Assembly (NCBI GenBank): GCA_002421475.1
Contig: DIJW01000019.1
Coordinates: forward strand, 1-5,173
Source of the DNA: Thiomicrospira sp. UBA5634
Lineage (GTDB): Bacteria; Pseudomonadota; Gammaproteobacteria; Thiomicrospirales; Thiomicrospiraceae
Length of the DNA stretch: 5,173 bases
Reading direction: 5' to 3'
The translations under genes and the position numbers were made by a program. This document shows, piece after piece, positions 1 through 4,991 of this stretch (position 1 is the first letter of the stretch; every line of letters starts with the position of its first letter). The notes under the pieces were generated by a model. That model saw only the letters and a list, made by a program, of their open reading frames with translations, was not told the origin of the DNA and did no database searches.

Positions 1-30
1 CCAACCCCCTCCCATCAAGGGAGGGTGCTT
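1..30. repeat. GC-rich intergenic hairpin repeat (copy A)
   Basis: CCCTCCC at 7-13 and GGGAGGG at 19-25 form a perfect 7-bp inverted repeat around the loop ATCAA. The same loop and related arms recur at 3548-3570, so this is one copy of a dispersed element rather than a private hairpin. It lies 15 bp beyond the stop of the MoxR gene and may weaken or end transcription leaving that gene, although no clear T tract follows it on the minus strand within the window. The element probably extends past the left edge. Confidence 0.7.
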
Positions 31-44
31 AATGCACTAATCAA

Positions 45-1010
45 CTACACCGGCACTTTGACCAATTCTAATAAGCGTTGAATCAAAGCATCCGCGGTCC
101 AACCTTTGGCGCGACCGGCAAAACTTAATGCCAAACGATGGCGCAATACATCCGGCGTTAAACGCATTACATCATCCGGCGTCACATAATCACGCCCTTG
201 CAACCAAGCGTAAGCACTGGCGGCGTGTAACAAGGCCAGTGACGCACGCGGTGATGCACCGACTTCTAATACACCTTCGAGTTCTTTATCTAACGCGTCC
301 AACTTACGCGTCGCTGCGACTAACGCCACCAGATATTTTTCCACCGGTTCGGCGACGTGTAACTCAGCTACTTCGCGGCGGGCATCCAGCACGTTTTGCG
401 GCGTTAGGCTGGACGTGTCTTTTTCTTTGTCGATGCCGTAATGTTTCGCACGGTCGCGGCGCAAAATTTCCAGCTCTTCCGTTTCGCTGGGATAATCCAA
501 CACCACATGCAACATAAAACGATCCATTTGCGCTTCCGGCAACGGATACGTGCCGCTTTGCTCCAATGGGTTTTGCGTGGCCATAACAATAAATAAATCC
601 GGCAGAGCGCGGGTTTGGCCGCCGGCGGTAACTTGTTTTTCTGCCATCGCTTCTAATAACGCCGACTGCACTTTCGGCGGCGCGCGGTTAATTTCATCCG
701 CCAATACGATTTCATTAAAAATCGGTCCTTTGACAAACGTCAACCCGCCGCTATTTGGGTCAAGAATATCCGACCCCATCACATCACCCGGCATGAGATC
801 AGGAGTAAATTGAATGCGCTGAAAACTGGCGTGTACGCCGTTGGCGAGGGTTTTCACCGCGGTAGTTTTCGCCAGTCCGGGCGGCCCTTCCAATAACACA
901 TGCCCGCCGGTAAGCATCGCAATCATCATGCGTTCCAACAGCGCTTCTTGGCCGACAATCGTTTTTTGTAAATGGGTTTTGAGCGCCATAAAGGCGTGTT
1001 GCGTTGACAT
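45..1010 (-). CDS. MoxR-family AAA+ ATPase
   Basis: A 321-residue ATPase of the MoxR family. Members are ATP-driven chaperone-like machines that usually act with von Willebrand factor A and DUF58 proteins to mature or insert metal cofactors or assemble envelope complexes. Visible motifs in order are Walker A GPPGLAKT (42-49), Walker B IVLADEINRA (101-110), sensor 1 ATQNP (144-148), the arginine-finger segment PLPEAQMDRF (156-165) and sensor 2 GASPRAS (251-257). The length is normal and all catalytic residues are present. I chose the ATG at 1008-1010 because AAAGGA lies 7 nt upstream; the in-frame ATG at 1043 falls inside the operator, overlaps the expected transcription start and has no ribosome binding site. 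The usual DUF58 and vWA partners would lie beyond the left edge, so the client is unknown. A promoter with an overlapping palindromic operator precedes the gene. Family is secure; specific role is not. Confidence 0.95.
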   Translation of the reverse strand: MSTQHAFMALKTHLQKTIVGQEALLERMMIAMLTGGHVLLEGPPGLAKTTAVKTLANGVHASFQRIQFTPDLMPGDVMGSDILDPNSGGLTFVKGPIFNEIVLADEINRAPPKVQSALLEAMAEKQVTAGGQTRALPDLFIVMATQNPLEQSGTYPLPEAQMDRFMLHVVLDYPSETEELEILRRDRAKHYGIDKEKDTSSLTPQNVLDARREVAELHVAEPVEKYLVALVAATRKLDALDKELEGVLEVGASPRASLALLHAASAYAWLQGRDYVTPDDVMRLTPDVLRHRLALSFAGRAKGWTADALIQRLLELVKVPV

Positions 1011-1039
1011 AAAGCAATCCTTTGTTACGGAGCAAACAA

Positions 1040-1063
1040 GCATTCAACTAAGCGGTTGAATAT
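1040..1063. promoter_or_regulatory. Palindromic operator, ArsR-type geometry (copy 1)
   Basis: ATTCAAC (1042-1048) and GTTGAAT (1055-1061) are perfect inverted 7-bp arms around six bases. Aligned on its central AG, the 24-bp site equals the operator at 4912-4935 at 20 positions; differences are at the first two bases and two bases just right of centre. It overlaps the -10 box and start region of the MoxR promoter. The long A/T-rich dyad with a 2-bp centre is typical of ArsR/SmtB-family winged-helix repressors; which member binds is inference. Confidence 0.72.
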
Positions 1064-1087
1064 AAGCAATCGCGCTGTATTTATCAA
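1059..1087 (-). promoter_or_regulatory. Predicted sigma70-type promoter of the MoxR gene
   Basis: Read on the minus strand, a -35 box TTGATA (1082-1087, 5 of 6 to consensus) and a -10 box TATATT (1059-1064, 5 of 6) are separated by exactly 17 bp. Transcription would start near 1051-1052, giving a leader of about 41 nt that includes the AAAGGA ribosome binding site. The -10 box and predicted start sit inside the palindrome at 1040-1063, an arrangement that suits repression. Boxes are seen; activity is inferred. Confidence 0.65.
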
Positions 1088-1099
1088 GTATTTTCCAGT

Positions 1100-1115
1100 C
1101 AACCAGGCCTGGTTG
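1100..1115. repeat. Perfect 16-bp palindrome with CAGGCCTG core
   Basis: The 16 bases read CAACCAGGCCTGGTTG and are a perfect palindrome with no spacer. It sits 13 bp upstream of the predicted -35 box of the MoxR gene and 47 bp beyond the stop of the upstream cytochrome gene. Its core octamer CAGGCCTG occurs three more times in the window. It might be an extra regulator site, a member of a dispersed palindrome family, or both. A loop-less palindrome without a T tract is a poor terminator. Confidence 0.5.
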
Positions 1116-1162
1116 GCCACTAAATGTTTTTGGGGCATAAAAAATCGTGTTTATTCCCGCGT

Positions 1163-1588
1163 TTAATCGACTTTATATTTCGCATGACAACTCATGCAAT
1201 TGTTCATTATTTTAGCGGTAAACAATAATAATTCGTCAGTCGGGTCAGTTTCTGCGCGAATGATCAATTCTTCAAACATCAAATGCGTTGGCCCACCGAT
1301 AGATTTAAACTCGTCATCCAATTTAGCCCGCACCGAATCGGGCGTAGCGCGCGCCATTCGATTACCCGAATATTGAGCCGCTTTAATGATCATGTCGCGA
1401 TCATCCAACGCGATGCCGTGAATCACCCCCTGAATGCTGCCGAGCATTTGTTGCATTTCCGCCAGAAACTCCGCTTTTTCCGCCGGATTTAAACCCAAAC
1501 TTTTACGGGGATCAATCACTTCCGCTGCCTGCAAAGGCAAGCTAAATAACAGCACCAAGCCTGCTAATAATCTATTCATAATTTTCAT
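1163..1588 (-). CDS. Periplasmic class II c-type cytochrome (cytochrome c'-like)
   Basis: A 141-residue exported haem protein. A hydrophobic signal peptide (about 1-22, ending LPLQAA) is followed by a helical body with amphipathic stretches and a single haem-attachment motif CMSCH at 131-135, only six residues from the C terminus. A C-terminal CxxCH followed by a Lys/Tyr-rich tail (AKYKVD) is the layout of cytochrome c' and cytochrome c556 four-helix bundles. These act in the periplasm in electron transfer or in binding NO and other small ligands; I cannot tell which here. The start at 1588 is preferred because AGGA lies 8 nt upstream; an ATG three codons inside is a weaker alternative. The gene is divergent from DUF3581 (168-bp gap) and lies upstream of the MoxR gene in the same direction, but the MoxR gene has its own promoter, so they need not form one operon. 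Confidence 0.85.
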   Translation of the reverse strand: MKIMNRLLAGLVLLFSLPLQAAEVIDPRKSLGLNPAEKAEFLAEMQQMLGSIQGVIHGIALDDRDMIIKAAQYSGNRMARATPDSVRAKLDDEFKSIGGPTHLMFEELIIRAETDPTDELLLFTAKIMNNCMSCHAKYKVD

Positions 1589-1675
1589 GTCTGAGTTCCT
1601 TTTGCACTGCAAATTCAATGTACCCTACATCATACAACCGCTTTAACAATGCAATATATCAATAAGGCTGTTTTT

Positions 1676-1715
1676 GTGAAACCTGGCGGTTTAAAAAACT
1701 TTTATCGGGTTTCAC
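1676..1715. promoter_or_regulatory. Inverted repeat in the divergent cytochrome/DUF3581 promoter region
   Basis: GTGAAACC (1676-1683) and GGTTTCAC (1708-1715) are perfect 8-bp inverted repeats separated by 24 bp. The right arm ends two bases before a TATAAT box. The left arm also belongs to a shorter dyad, AAACC (1679-1683) and GGTTT (1688-1692). Placement between divergent genes suggests a regulator site, but I recognise no specific motif and 8-bp arms at this spacing can arise by chance. Confidence 0.35.
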
Positions 1716-1717
1716 AG

Positions 1718-1723
1718 TATAAT
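1718..1723 (+). promoter_or_regulatory. Predicted -10 box for the DUF3581 gene
   Basis: A consensus TATAAT lies 33 bp upstream of the DUF3581 start codon. No good -35 box stands at the right distance (AAAACT at 17-bp spacing), so the promoter may be weak or depend on an activator, possibly at the inverted repeat just upstream. Transcription would begin near 1730, leaving a short leader without an obvious Shine-Dalgarno sequence. Confidence 0.45.
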
Positions 1724-1756
1724 TGCCGCTTTATTTTTAACTGATTGATTAACACC

Positions 1757-2464
1757 ATGTATTTAAATTCATTTCACACGTCAGATGACCAGATTGTTCG
1801 CATCACACCGGAGCAAGGCAGTCGCTTTGCTAAAGAGGTTTCTGACGACTTTAATCCGTTACACAACCATGACTCAAAACGTTTTTGTGTGCCGGGTGAT
1901 TTATTGTTTGCATTAAGTTTAGCGCGTTACGGCATTGCACAATCCATGGCATTTAAATACACCGGCATGGTGGGTAAAGACGTTGATTTGGTGTTTCCAG
2001 CTGAAACGGCTGACGCGTTTTCAATAAAAGACGTGAATGATAAACCTTATTTAGAAATCAGCCGTACGGGTGAGATCAATCAAAATTTAGCGCTAATCGA
2101 AGCATTTTCGCGTGCGTATGTTGCGTTTTCCGGTCACAGCTTTCCGCATATTTTGGTACCGTTAATGGAACAAAATAACGTGATGATTAATCCGGAAAAA
2201 CCGATGGTAATTTACGAAAGCATGGCGTTTGAGTTTGATCACCAAGACGCCAATCAACCGGTACTCGAGTTAGTTGACAGCAGTTTAGAAATGAATGGCA
2301 AACGCGGTTTGGTTCGGATGCAATTTGCCATTAACGAAAATGGTGAATCCATCGGATCGGGTTATAAAACCATGGTATTAAGTGGTTTACGTGATTATGA
2401 CCAAGAATTGATTGATGGTTTGATTGAGCAATACGAACAAGCCAAAACAGCTTATCGCACCTAA
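1757..2464 (+). CDS. DUF3581-family protein, possible double hot-dog fold
   Basis: A 235-residue soluble protein with no signal peptide or membrane segment, recognised as DUF3581, a family of unknown function known mainly from Gammaproteobacteria. The conserved N-terminal half contains EVSDDFNPLHNHD (27-39) and RFCVPGDLLFAL (42-53). The D-x-N-P-x-H segment (Asp31, Asn33, Pro34, His36) resembles the catalytic motif of MaoC-like (R)-specific enoyl hydratases, where the Asp and His form the active dyad. A second segment (about 150-212), with alternating hydrophobic strands, could be a second hot-dog repeat. Enzyme activity is inference only. The start is the ATG at 1757; a TTG four codons earlier is unlikely. 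No strong Shine-Dalgarno sequence precedes the ATG. The gene is followed within 2 bp by a bidirectional terminator, so it is probably monocistronic. Its link to the neighbouring cytochrome, if any, is the shared divergent control region. Confidence 0.85.
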   Translation: MYLNSFHTSDDQIVRITPEQGSRFAKEVSDDFNPLHNHDSKRFCVPGDLLFALSLARYGIAQSMAFKYTGMVGKDVDLVFPAETADAFSIKDVNDKPYLEISRTGEINQNLALIEAFSRAYVAFSGHSFPHILVPLMEQNNVMINPEKPMVIYESMAFEFDHQDANQPVLELVDSSLEMNGKRGLVRMQFAINENGESIGSGYKTMVLSGLRDYDQELIDGLIEQYEQAKTAYRT

Positions 2465-2466
2465 CA

Positions 2467-2500
2467 AAAACGCGTTCCGCTTAGACGGGGAACGCGTTTT
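2467..2500. terminator. Bidirectional rho-independent terminator
   Basis: AAAACGCGTTCC (2467-2478) and GGAACGCGTTTT (2489-2500) are a perfect 12-bp stem around a 10-base loop. It lies between the convergent DUF3581 (+) and alpha/beta hydrolase (-) genes, which end at 2464 and 2521. The A/T ends of the stem give a T run on both strands, four Ts on plus and five on minus, so it can serve both transcripts. Confidence 0.88.
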
Positions 2501-2520
2501 AATAACCCCAGCGCAAAAAC

Positions 2521-3426
2521 CTATTGCGTAATAAAATCCGCTACTGCAGCGGCGCTGTCTTCGTTATACAAATCCATAAAGAAATGATCGGCGCCGTCCA
2601 GCATTAGAGTTTGGACATTTTTCAAACTGCCCAATGCTTCAATCGCCGCCGGTAAGTCCGCCACCACATCATCTTCAGAACCCATAATTACCAAAGTCGG
2701 TTTTTTGGCTGACTTTAATAAGGTCGGGGTATCAAACTGCGGTTTAAGGCTGTAGTAATCCACAAACGAAGCCGCCGCAACCTGTGCTTTTTCGCAATAG
2801 ATAAAATCGACGTCTTGCATCAGTTCATTACCTTTACCGGCTTTAACCAGCTTCTGCGCTTGCGGCATCACGCTTGAAACCGGCTTGCCGTAGCGTTTTT
2901 GATAATCTTGATGCGATTGCTGTTTACCGGTCGCCGGCGCCCACAACACCACTTTATTGATTTGTGCACGGTCACGCTCAGTGGCAAACCAAGCAATTTG
3001 GTTGCCGCCGCGTGAATGCCCCATCAAGGTCACTTGTTTCGCACCTTGTTTCTGCAACCAATCTAACCAAAAACCAACCTCATCTAACGCATCGGTGTGC
3101 TTATGCGTGTGTGGCACGGCACAATCATACTCACCCTGGCGATCATTTAAGCCCAGCGACAAGTTAATCGACAACGAACTGATGCCTTGCGCAGCGAGGT
3201 TGTTTTGCAACTCCATATAGGTTGAACGGTTTTTATGCGTGAGGGTGCCATGCAATAACAATACAAACTCATCGCCATAACCTTTGCCATCAGCGAACTC
3301 CAAATTGGCATTGACGGTTTGACCTTTAAAACTTTGTTTGATTTCTTCCGCTTGCACCAGGCCTGCAAAAGCAAAAGCGACGCTAAACAAGCCGACGAGT
3401 GCGGAATTTTTGATTACGTTTTTCAT
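2521..3426 (-). CDS. Secreted alpha/beta hydrolase
   Basis: A 301-residue alpha/beta-hydrolase-fold protein with a Sec signal peptide (about 1-26, cleavage predicted after LVQA), so probably periplasmic. The catalytic set is complete: oxyanion-side LLHGT (57-61), nucleophile elbow GHSRG with Ser138, acid in GSEDD (Asp252 or Asp253) and His281 in DGADHFF. This implies ester, thioester or similar hydrolysis; the substrate cannot be read from sequence. An insert rich in His (VPHTHKH, 104-110) precedes the nucleophile, and the mature chain has two cysteines (102 and 211) that could pair in the periplasm. The start is fixed by AGGAGG six bases upstream of the ATG at 3424-3426; the reading frame continues upstream to 3585 only because it runs through GC-rich repeats. 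The gene follows the MFS transporter in the same direction across 236 bp of repeats, with no clear promoter of its own, so co-transcription is possible but unproven. Confidence 0.88.
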   Translation of the reverse strand: MKNVIKNSALVGLFSVAFAFAGLVQAEEIKQSFKGQTVNANLEFADGKGYGDEFVLLLHGTLTHKNRSTYMELQNNLAAQGISSLSINLSLGLNDRQGEYDCAVPHTHKHTDALDEVGFWLDWLQKQGAKQVTLMGHSRGGNQIAWFATERDRAQINKVVLWAPATGKQQSHQDYQKRYGKPVSSVMPQAQKLVKAGKGNELMQDVDFIYCEKAQVAAASFVDYYSLKPQFDTPTLLKSAKKPTLVIMGSEDDVVADLPAAIEALGSLKNVQTLMLDGADHFFMDLYNEDSAAAVADFITQ

Positions 3427-3432
3427 AAGTCT

Positions 3433-3438
3433 CCTCCT
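3433..3438 (-). promoter_or_regulatory. Strong ribosome binding site of the hydrolase gene
   Basis: A full AGGAGG on the minus strand stands six bases before the ATG at 3424-3426. It decides the start of the hydrolase against longer in-frame options and restores a classical signal peptide at the N terminus. Confidence 0.85.
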
Positions 3439-3463
3439 ACAGAGATGGTTTTTTGATTTTTTA

Positions 3464-3511
3464 TTCCCCCTCCCAGCGCACCCAAAGGGCATAAAGGAGG
3501 GGTTAGGGGAA
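3464..3511. repeat. GC-rich intergenic hairpin repeat (copy B, branched)
   Basis: CCCCTCC (3467-3473) pairs with GGAGGGG (3496-3502), and an inner CCC/GGG pair flanks AAA (3481-3489). TTCCCC at 3464-3469 can alternatively pair with GGGGAA at 3506-3511. It is a different type from the copies at 1-30 and 3548-3570 but has the same C-rich/G-rich arms. It lies in the leader of the hydrolase gene and could fold in its mRNA. Confidence 0.6.
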
Positions 3512-3547
3512 AGGTGTGTATGACCGTTAAATTCACCCTCACCCCGA

Positions 3548-3609
3548 CCCTCTCCCATCAAGGGAGAGGGAGTACAACATTTCACATGTCTTTACAGCTT
3601 CACGCTTTT
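3548..3609. repeat. GC-rich hairpin repeat copy C plus duplicated transporter 3' end
   Basis: CCCTCTCCC (3548-3556) and GGGAGAGGG (3562-3570) are perfect 9-bp arms around ATCAA, the same loop as the copy at 1-30. From 3562 to 3583 the sequence is repeated exactly at 3626-3647. Further on, 3592-3609 matches 3663-3680, the last codons and stop of the MFS gene, at 15 of 18 bases. It is therefore one unit of an imperfect tandem duplication. Confidence 0.75.
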
Positions 3610-3613
3610 CATT

Positions 3614-3680
3614 CCCCCTCCCTCAGGGAGAGGGAGTACAACATTTCCAATGTCACAATTTTTTATAGCTTCACGGGTTT
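3614..3680. repeat. GC-rich hairpin repeat copy D, second unit of the tandem duplication
   Basis: It has C-rich and G-rich arms (3614-3623 and 3625-3634) with the loop almost lost, then the 22-bp stretch 3626-3647 that equals 3562-3583, then ATGTC and the genuine 3' end of the MFS gene (3663-3680). The offset between units is 64 bp at the G-rich arm and 71 bp at the gene end, so a 7-bp indel separates them. The shortened loop suggests this copy lost part of its hairpin. Confidence 0.72.
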
Positions 3681-4901
3681 TAACGCTAAGTGTACCCATA
3701 AGCCGGACAAAAACATCATCGCGCCGACAAAATAAAACGGCCATTCCACCGAGTCGGTGTAAAACGCCAACAAACCCATTAACAACGCACCGGCGGCATA
3801 ACCAAAATCACGCCAAAAACGATAAATGCCTAATATCCCCGCGCGTTGTTTCGGTTGGCATTGATCGGCCACCGCCGCGCCCAAAGTTGGATATAACATC
3901 GCCATACCCAGCCCCATCAGTGCCGCCAACCCCGACCAAGCCAAAACCGTATCCACCAGTACAAAACCCACGCTGGCCAACGCGCATAACCAAAAACCGC
4001 CGACAATCAAAATGCGTCGTCCGTATTTGTCCGATGCAGGGCCGGTAATCAGTTGTGACGCGCCCCACACCACCCCATAAATTGCAATAATCGCACTCGC
4101 TTCAACCAAGGTTTGCGCTTGCGCCATTAGATACACCGGCATAAAAATCCACACTAATGCATCAATAAACTTTTCCACCAGGCCTGCTTGGTTTAACGCA
4201 ATCAACTGCGGGTGTTTAAAAGTCGCTATTACAAAAGCCTGGCCTAGAGTTTGTCGTTCACCGTCATCGCCATGGTTTTGATTGTGCTGTTGTTGGTGCA
4301 AGTCCGACCAAGGGCGAGTGTCTAACACTTTCCAAATCGCCAACAACAAACCCAGGCCGATGACCACCAAACCAAAACCCAACAGCGCTTCGCGTGCACC
4401 ATAAACTTGCGCTAAATACGCCGTTAGCCAACCGGCTAAACCGACCGCCGCATAACCGGAAAATTCGTTGAGGCCGTTAATTAAGCCTTTTTGATTGGCT
4501 TTGGCTAAATCCAACTTACTGTTTAACGCCATCGACCAGCATAGTCCTTGGTTTAAACCCAAAAACACCATCGCCCATACAATCCACGACCAATCCTGTG
4601 CGTAATAAATCAAAAATGGCACAGGTAGCGCCAAAATCCAGCCGACGACCAATAAACTGCGCCGCCCCCACACTTCGCTTAAATGCCCGGCGATGAGGTT
4701 CATCGTGGCCTTTACCAAACCGAAAACCAGTACAAACATCACCAAACTCATAAAGGCTTGCGCCGCCAAACCAAACTCAGTTTCCGCCAGGCCTGGTACC
4801 ACGGTGCGGGTCATACCCAACGCTAAACCGACTAAAAACACCTGAATCAACTGCTGGCTGATTTGATGTAAATTCACTCTAATTCCATGTGCAACTTGCA
4901 T
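3663..4901 (-). CDS. MFS transporter
   Basis: A 412-residue inner-membrane protein with about 12 hydrophobic segments in two halves, the normal size for the major facilitator superfamily. The signature loop between TM2 and TM3 appears as GHLSEVWGRRS (72-82, the usual Asp replaced by Glu) and again in the second half as GPASDKYGRRI (287-297). The central cytoplasmic loop (about 195-220) is rich in Gln, His and Asn. Transport direction and substrate cannot be read. Because the gene is divergent from an MBL-fold gene and shares its operator, I infer a link to sulfur or thiol metabolism, for example export of a sulfur oxyanion. I chose ATG 4901, which has GGAA seven bases upstream; ATG 4913 and TTG 4919 lie within the operator. 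GTG 4877 is also possible. Its last codons are duplicated downstream at 3592-3609. Confidence 0.9.
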   Translation of the reverse strand: MQVAHGIRVNLHQISQQLIQVFLVGLALGMTRTVVPGLAETEFGLAAQAFMSLVMFVLVFGLVKATMNLIAGHLSEVWGRRSLLVVGWILALPVPFLIYYAQDWSWIVWAMVFLGLNQGLCWSMALNSKLDLAKANQKGLINGLNEFSGYAAVGLAGWLTAYLAQVYGAREALLGFGLVVIGLGLLLAIWKVLDTRPWSDLHQQQHNQNHGDDGERQTLGQAFVIATFKHPQLIALNQAGLVEKFIDALVWIFMPVYLMAQAQTLVEASAIIAIYGVVWGASQLITGPASDKYGRRILIVGGFWLCALASVGFVLVDTVLAWSGLAALMGLGMAMLYPTLGAAVADQCQPKQRAGILGIYRFWRDFGYAAGALLMGLLAFYTDSVEWPFYFVGAMMFLSGLWVHLALKPVKL

Positions 4902-4911
4902 AGCTATTTCC

Positions 4912-4935
4912 ATATTCAACTAAGTAGTTGAATAT
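4912..4935. promoter_or_regulatory. Near-ideal palindromic operator, ArsR-type geometry (copy 2)
   Basis: ATATTCAACTA (4912-4922) is followed by AG and then its exact reverse complement (4925-4935), a perfect 11-2-11 dyad of 24 bp. It overlaps the predicted -10 box of the MFS promoter and the -35 box of the MBL-fold promoter, so one bound dimer could shut both. The form is that of ArsR/SmtB-family sites. Regulators of this family that sense persulfide (BigR, SqrR) control MBL-fold persulfide dioxygenase genes, which makes them the leading candidates by context. Confidence 0.82.
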
Positions 4936-4956
4936 TAGCCGACAAATCCGTATAGT
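4928..4956 (+). promoter_or_regulatory. Predicted promoter of the MBL-fold gene
   Basis: A -35 box TTGAAT (4928-4933, 4 of 6) lies within the operator and is followed after exactly 17 bp by TATAGT (4951-4956, 5 of 6). The start would be near 4963, leaving a leader of about 29 nt with GGAG at 4981-4984. It is face to face with and overlaps the MFS promoter. Confidence 0.6.
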
Positions 4957-4961
4957 GTCAA
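4932..4961 (-). promoter_or_regulatory. Predicted promoter of the MFS transporter
   Basis: On the minus strand a consensus -35 box TTGACA (4956-4961) is followed after 18 bp by TAATAT (4932-4937, 4 of 6). The start would fall near 4925, inside the operator, giving a leader of about 24 nt to the ATG at 4901. Its -35 box touches the -10 box of the opposite promoter. Confidence 0.6.
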
Positions 4962-4991
4962 ATCATCATTCACAGCAAATGGAGTCACACG

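Noticed and set aside
128..517. Plus-strand reading frame of 129 codons opposite the MoxR gene
   Set aside because: It is antisense to a gene with intact AAA+ motifs, has no recognisable domain and no promoter or ribosome binding site.
1011..1043. Longer MoxR start at 1043
   Set aside because: The codon lies inside the operator and upstream of the expected transcript start, no ribosome binding site precedes it, and the ATG at 1010 has AAAGGA at good spacing.
1676..1692. Fatty-acid regulator (PsrA-like) site GAAAC...GTTT
   Set aside because: The arm spacing does not fit the motif as I remember it (GAAAC-N4-GTTTC type), and no fatty-acid gene is adjacent apart from the speculative hot-dog reading of DUF3581.
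3427..3585. N-terminal extension of the hydrolase frame by 53 residues
   Set aside because: It translates GC-rich repeats at 3464-3511 and 3548-3570, and the ATG at 3426 has AGGAGG and begins a normal signal peptide.
3562..3647. Repeat array that might be a small CRISPR
   Set aside because: There are only two units, the sequence between them is itself repeated, and the units contain the end of a neighbouring gene; no cas genes are visible.
3650..4048. Plus-strand reading frame of 132 codons opposite the MFS gene
   Set aside because: It has low-complexity Pro/Thr/Arg content typical of an antisense shadow of a membrane-protein gene.
4902..4919. Longer MFS starts (ATG at 4913, TTG at 4919)
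   Set aside because: They fall in or at the edge of the operator, close to the predicted transcription start, leaving no room for a ribosome binding site; ATG 4901 has GGAA upstream.
4912..4935. Exact SqrR site (ATTC-N8-GAAT as I recall it)
   Set aside because: The half-site bases fit, but the spacing here is ATTC-N12-GAAT, so I assign only the ArsR/SmtB family type, not a specific regulator.
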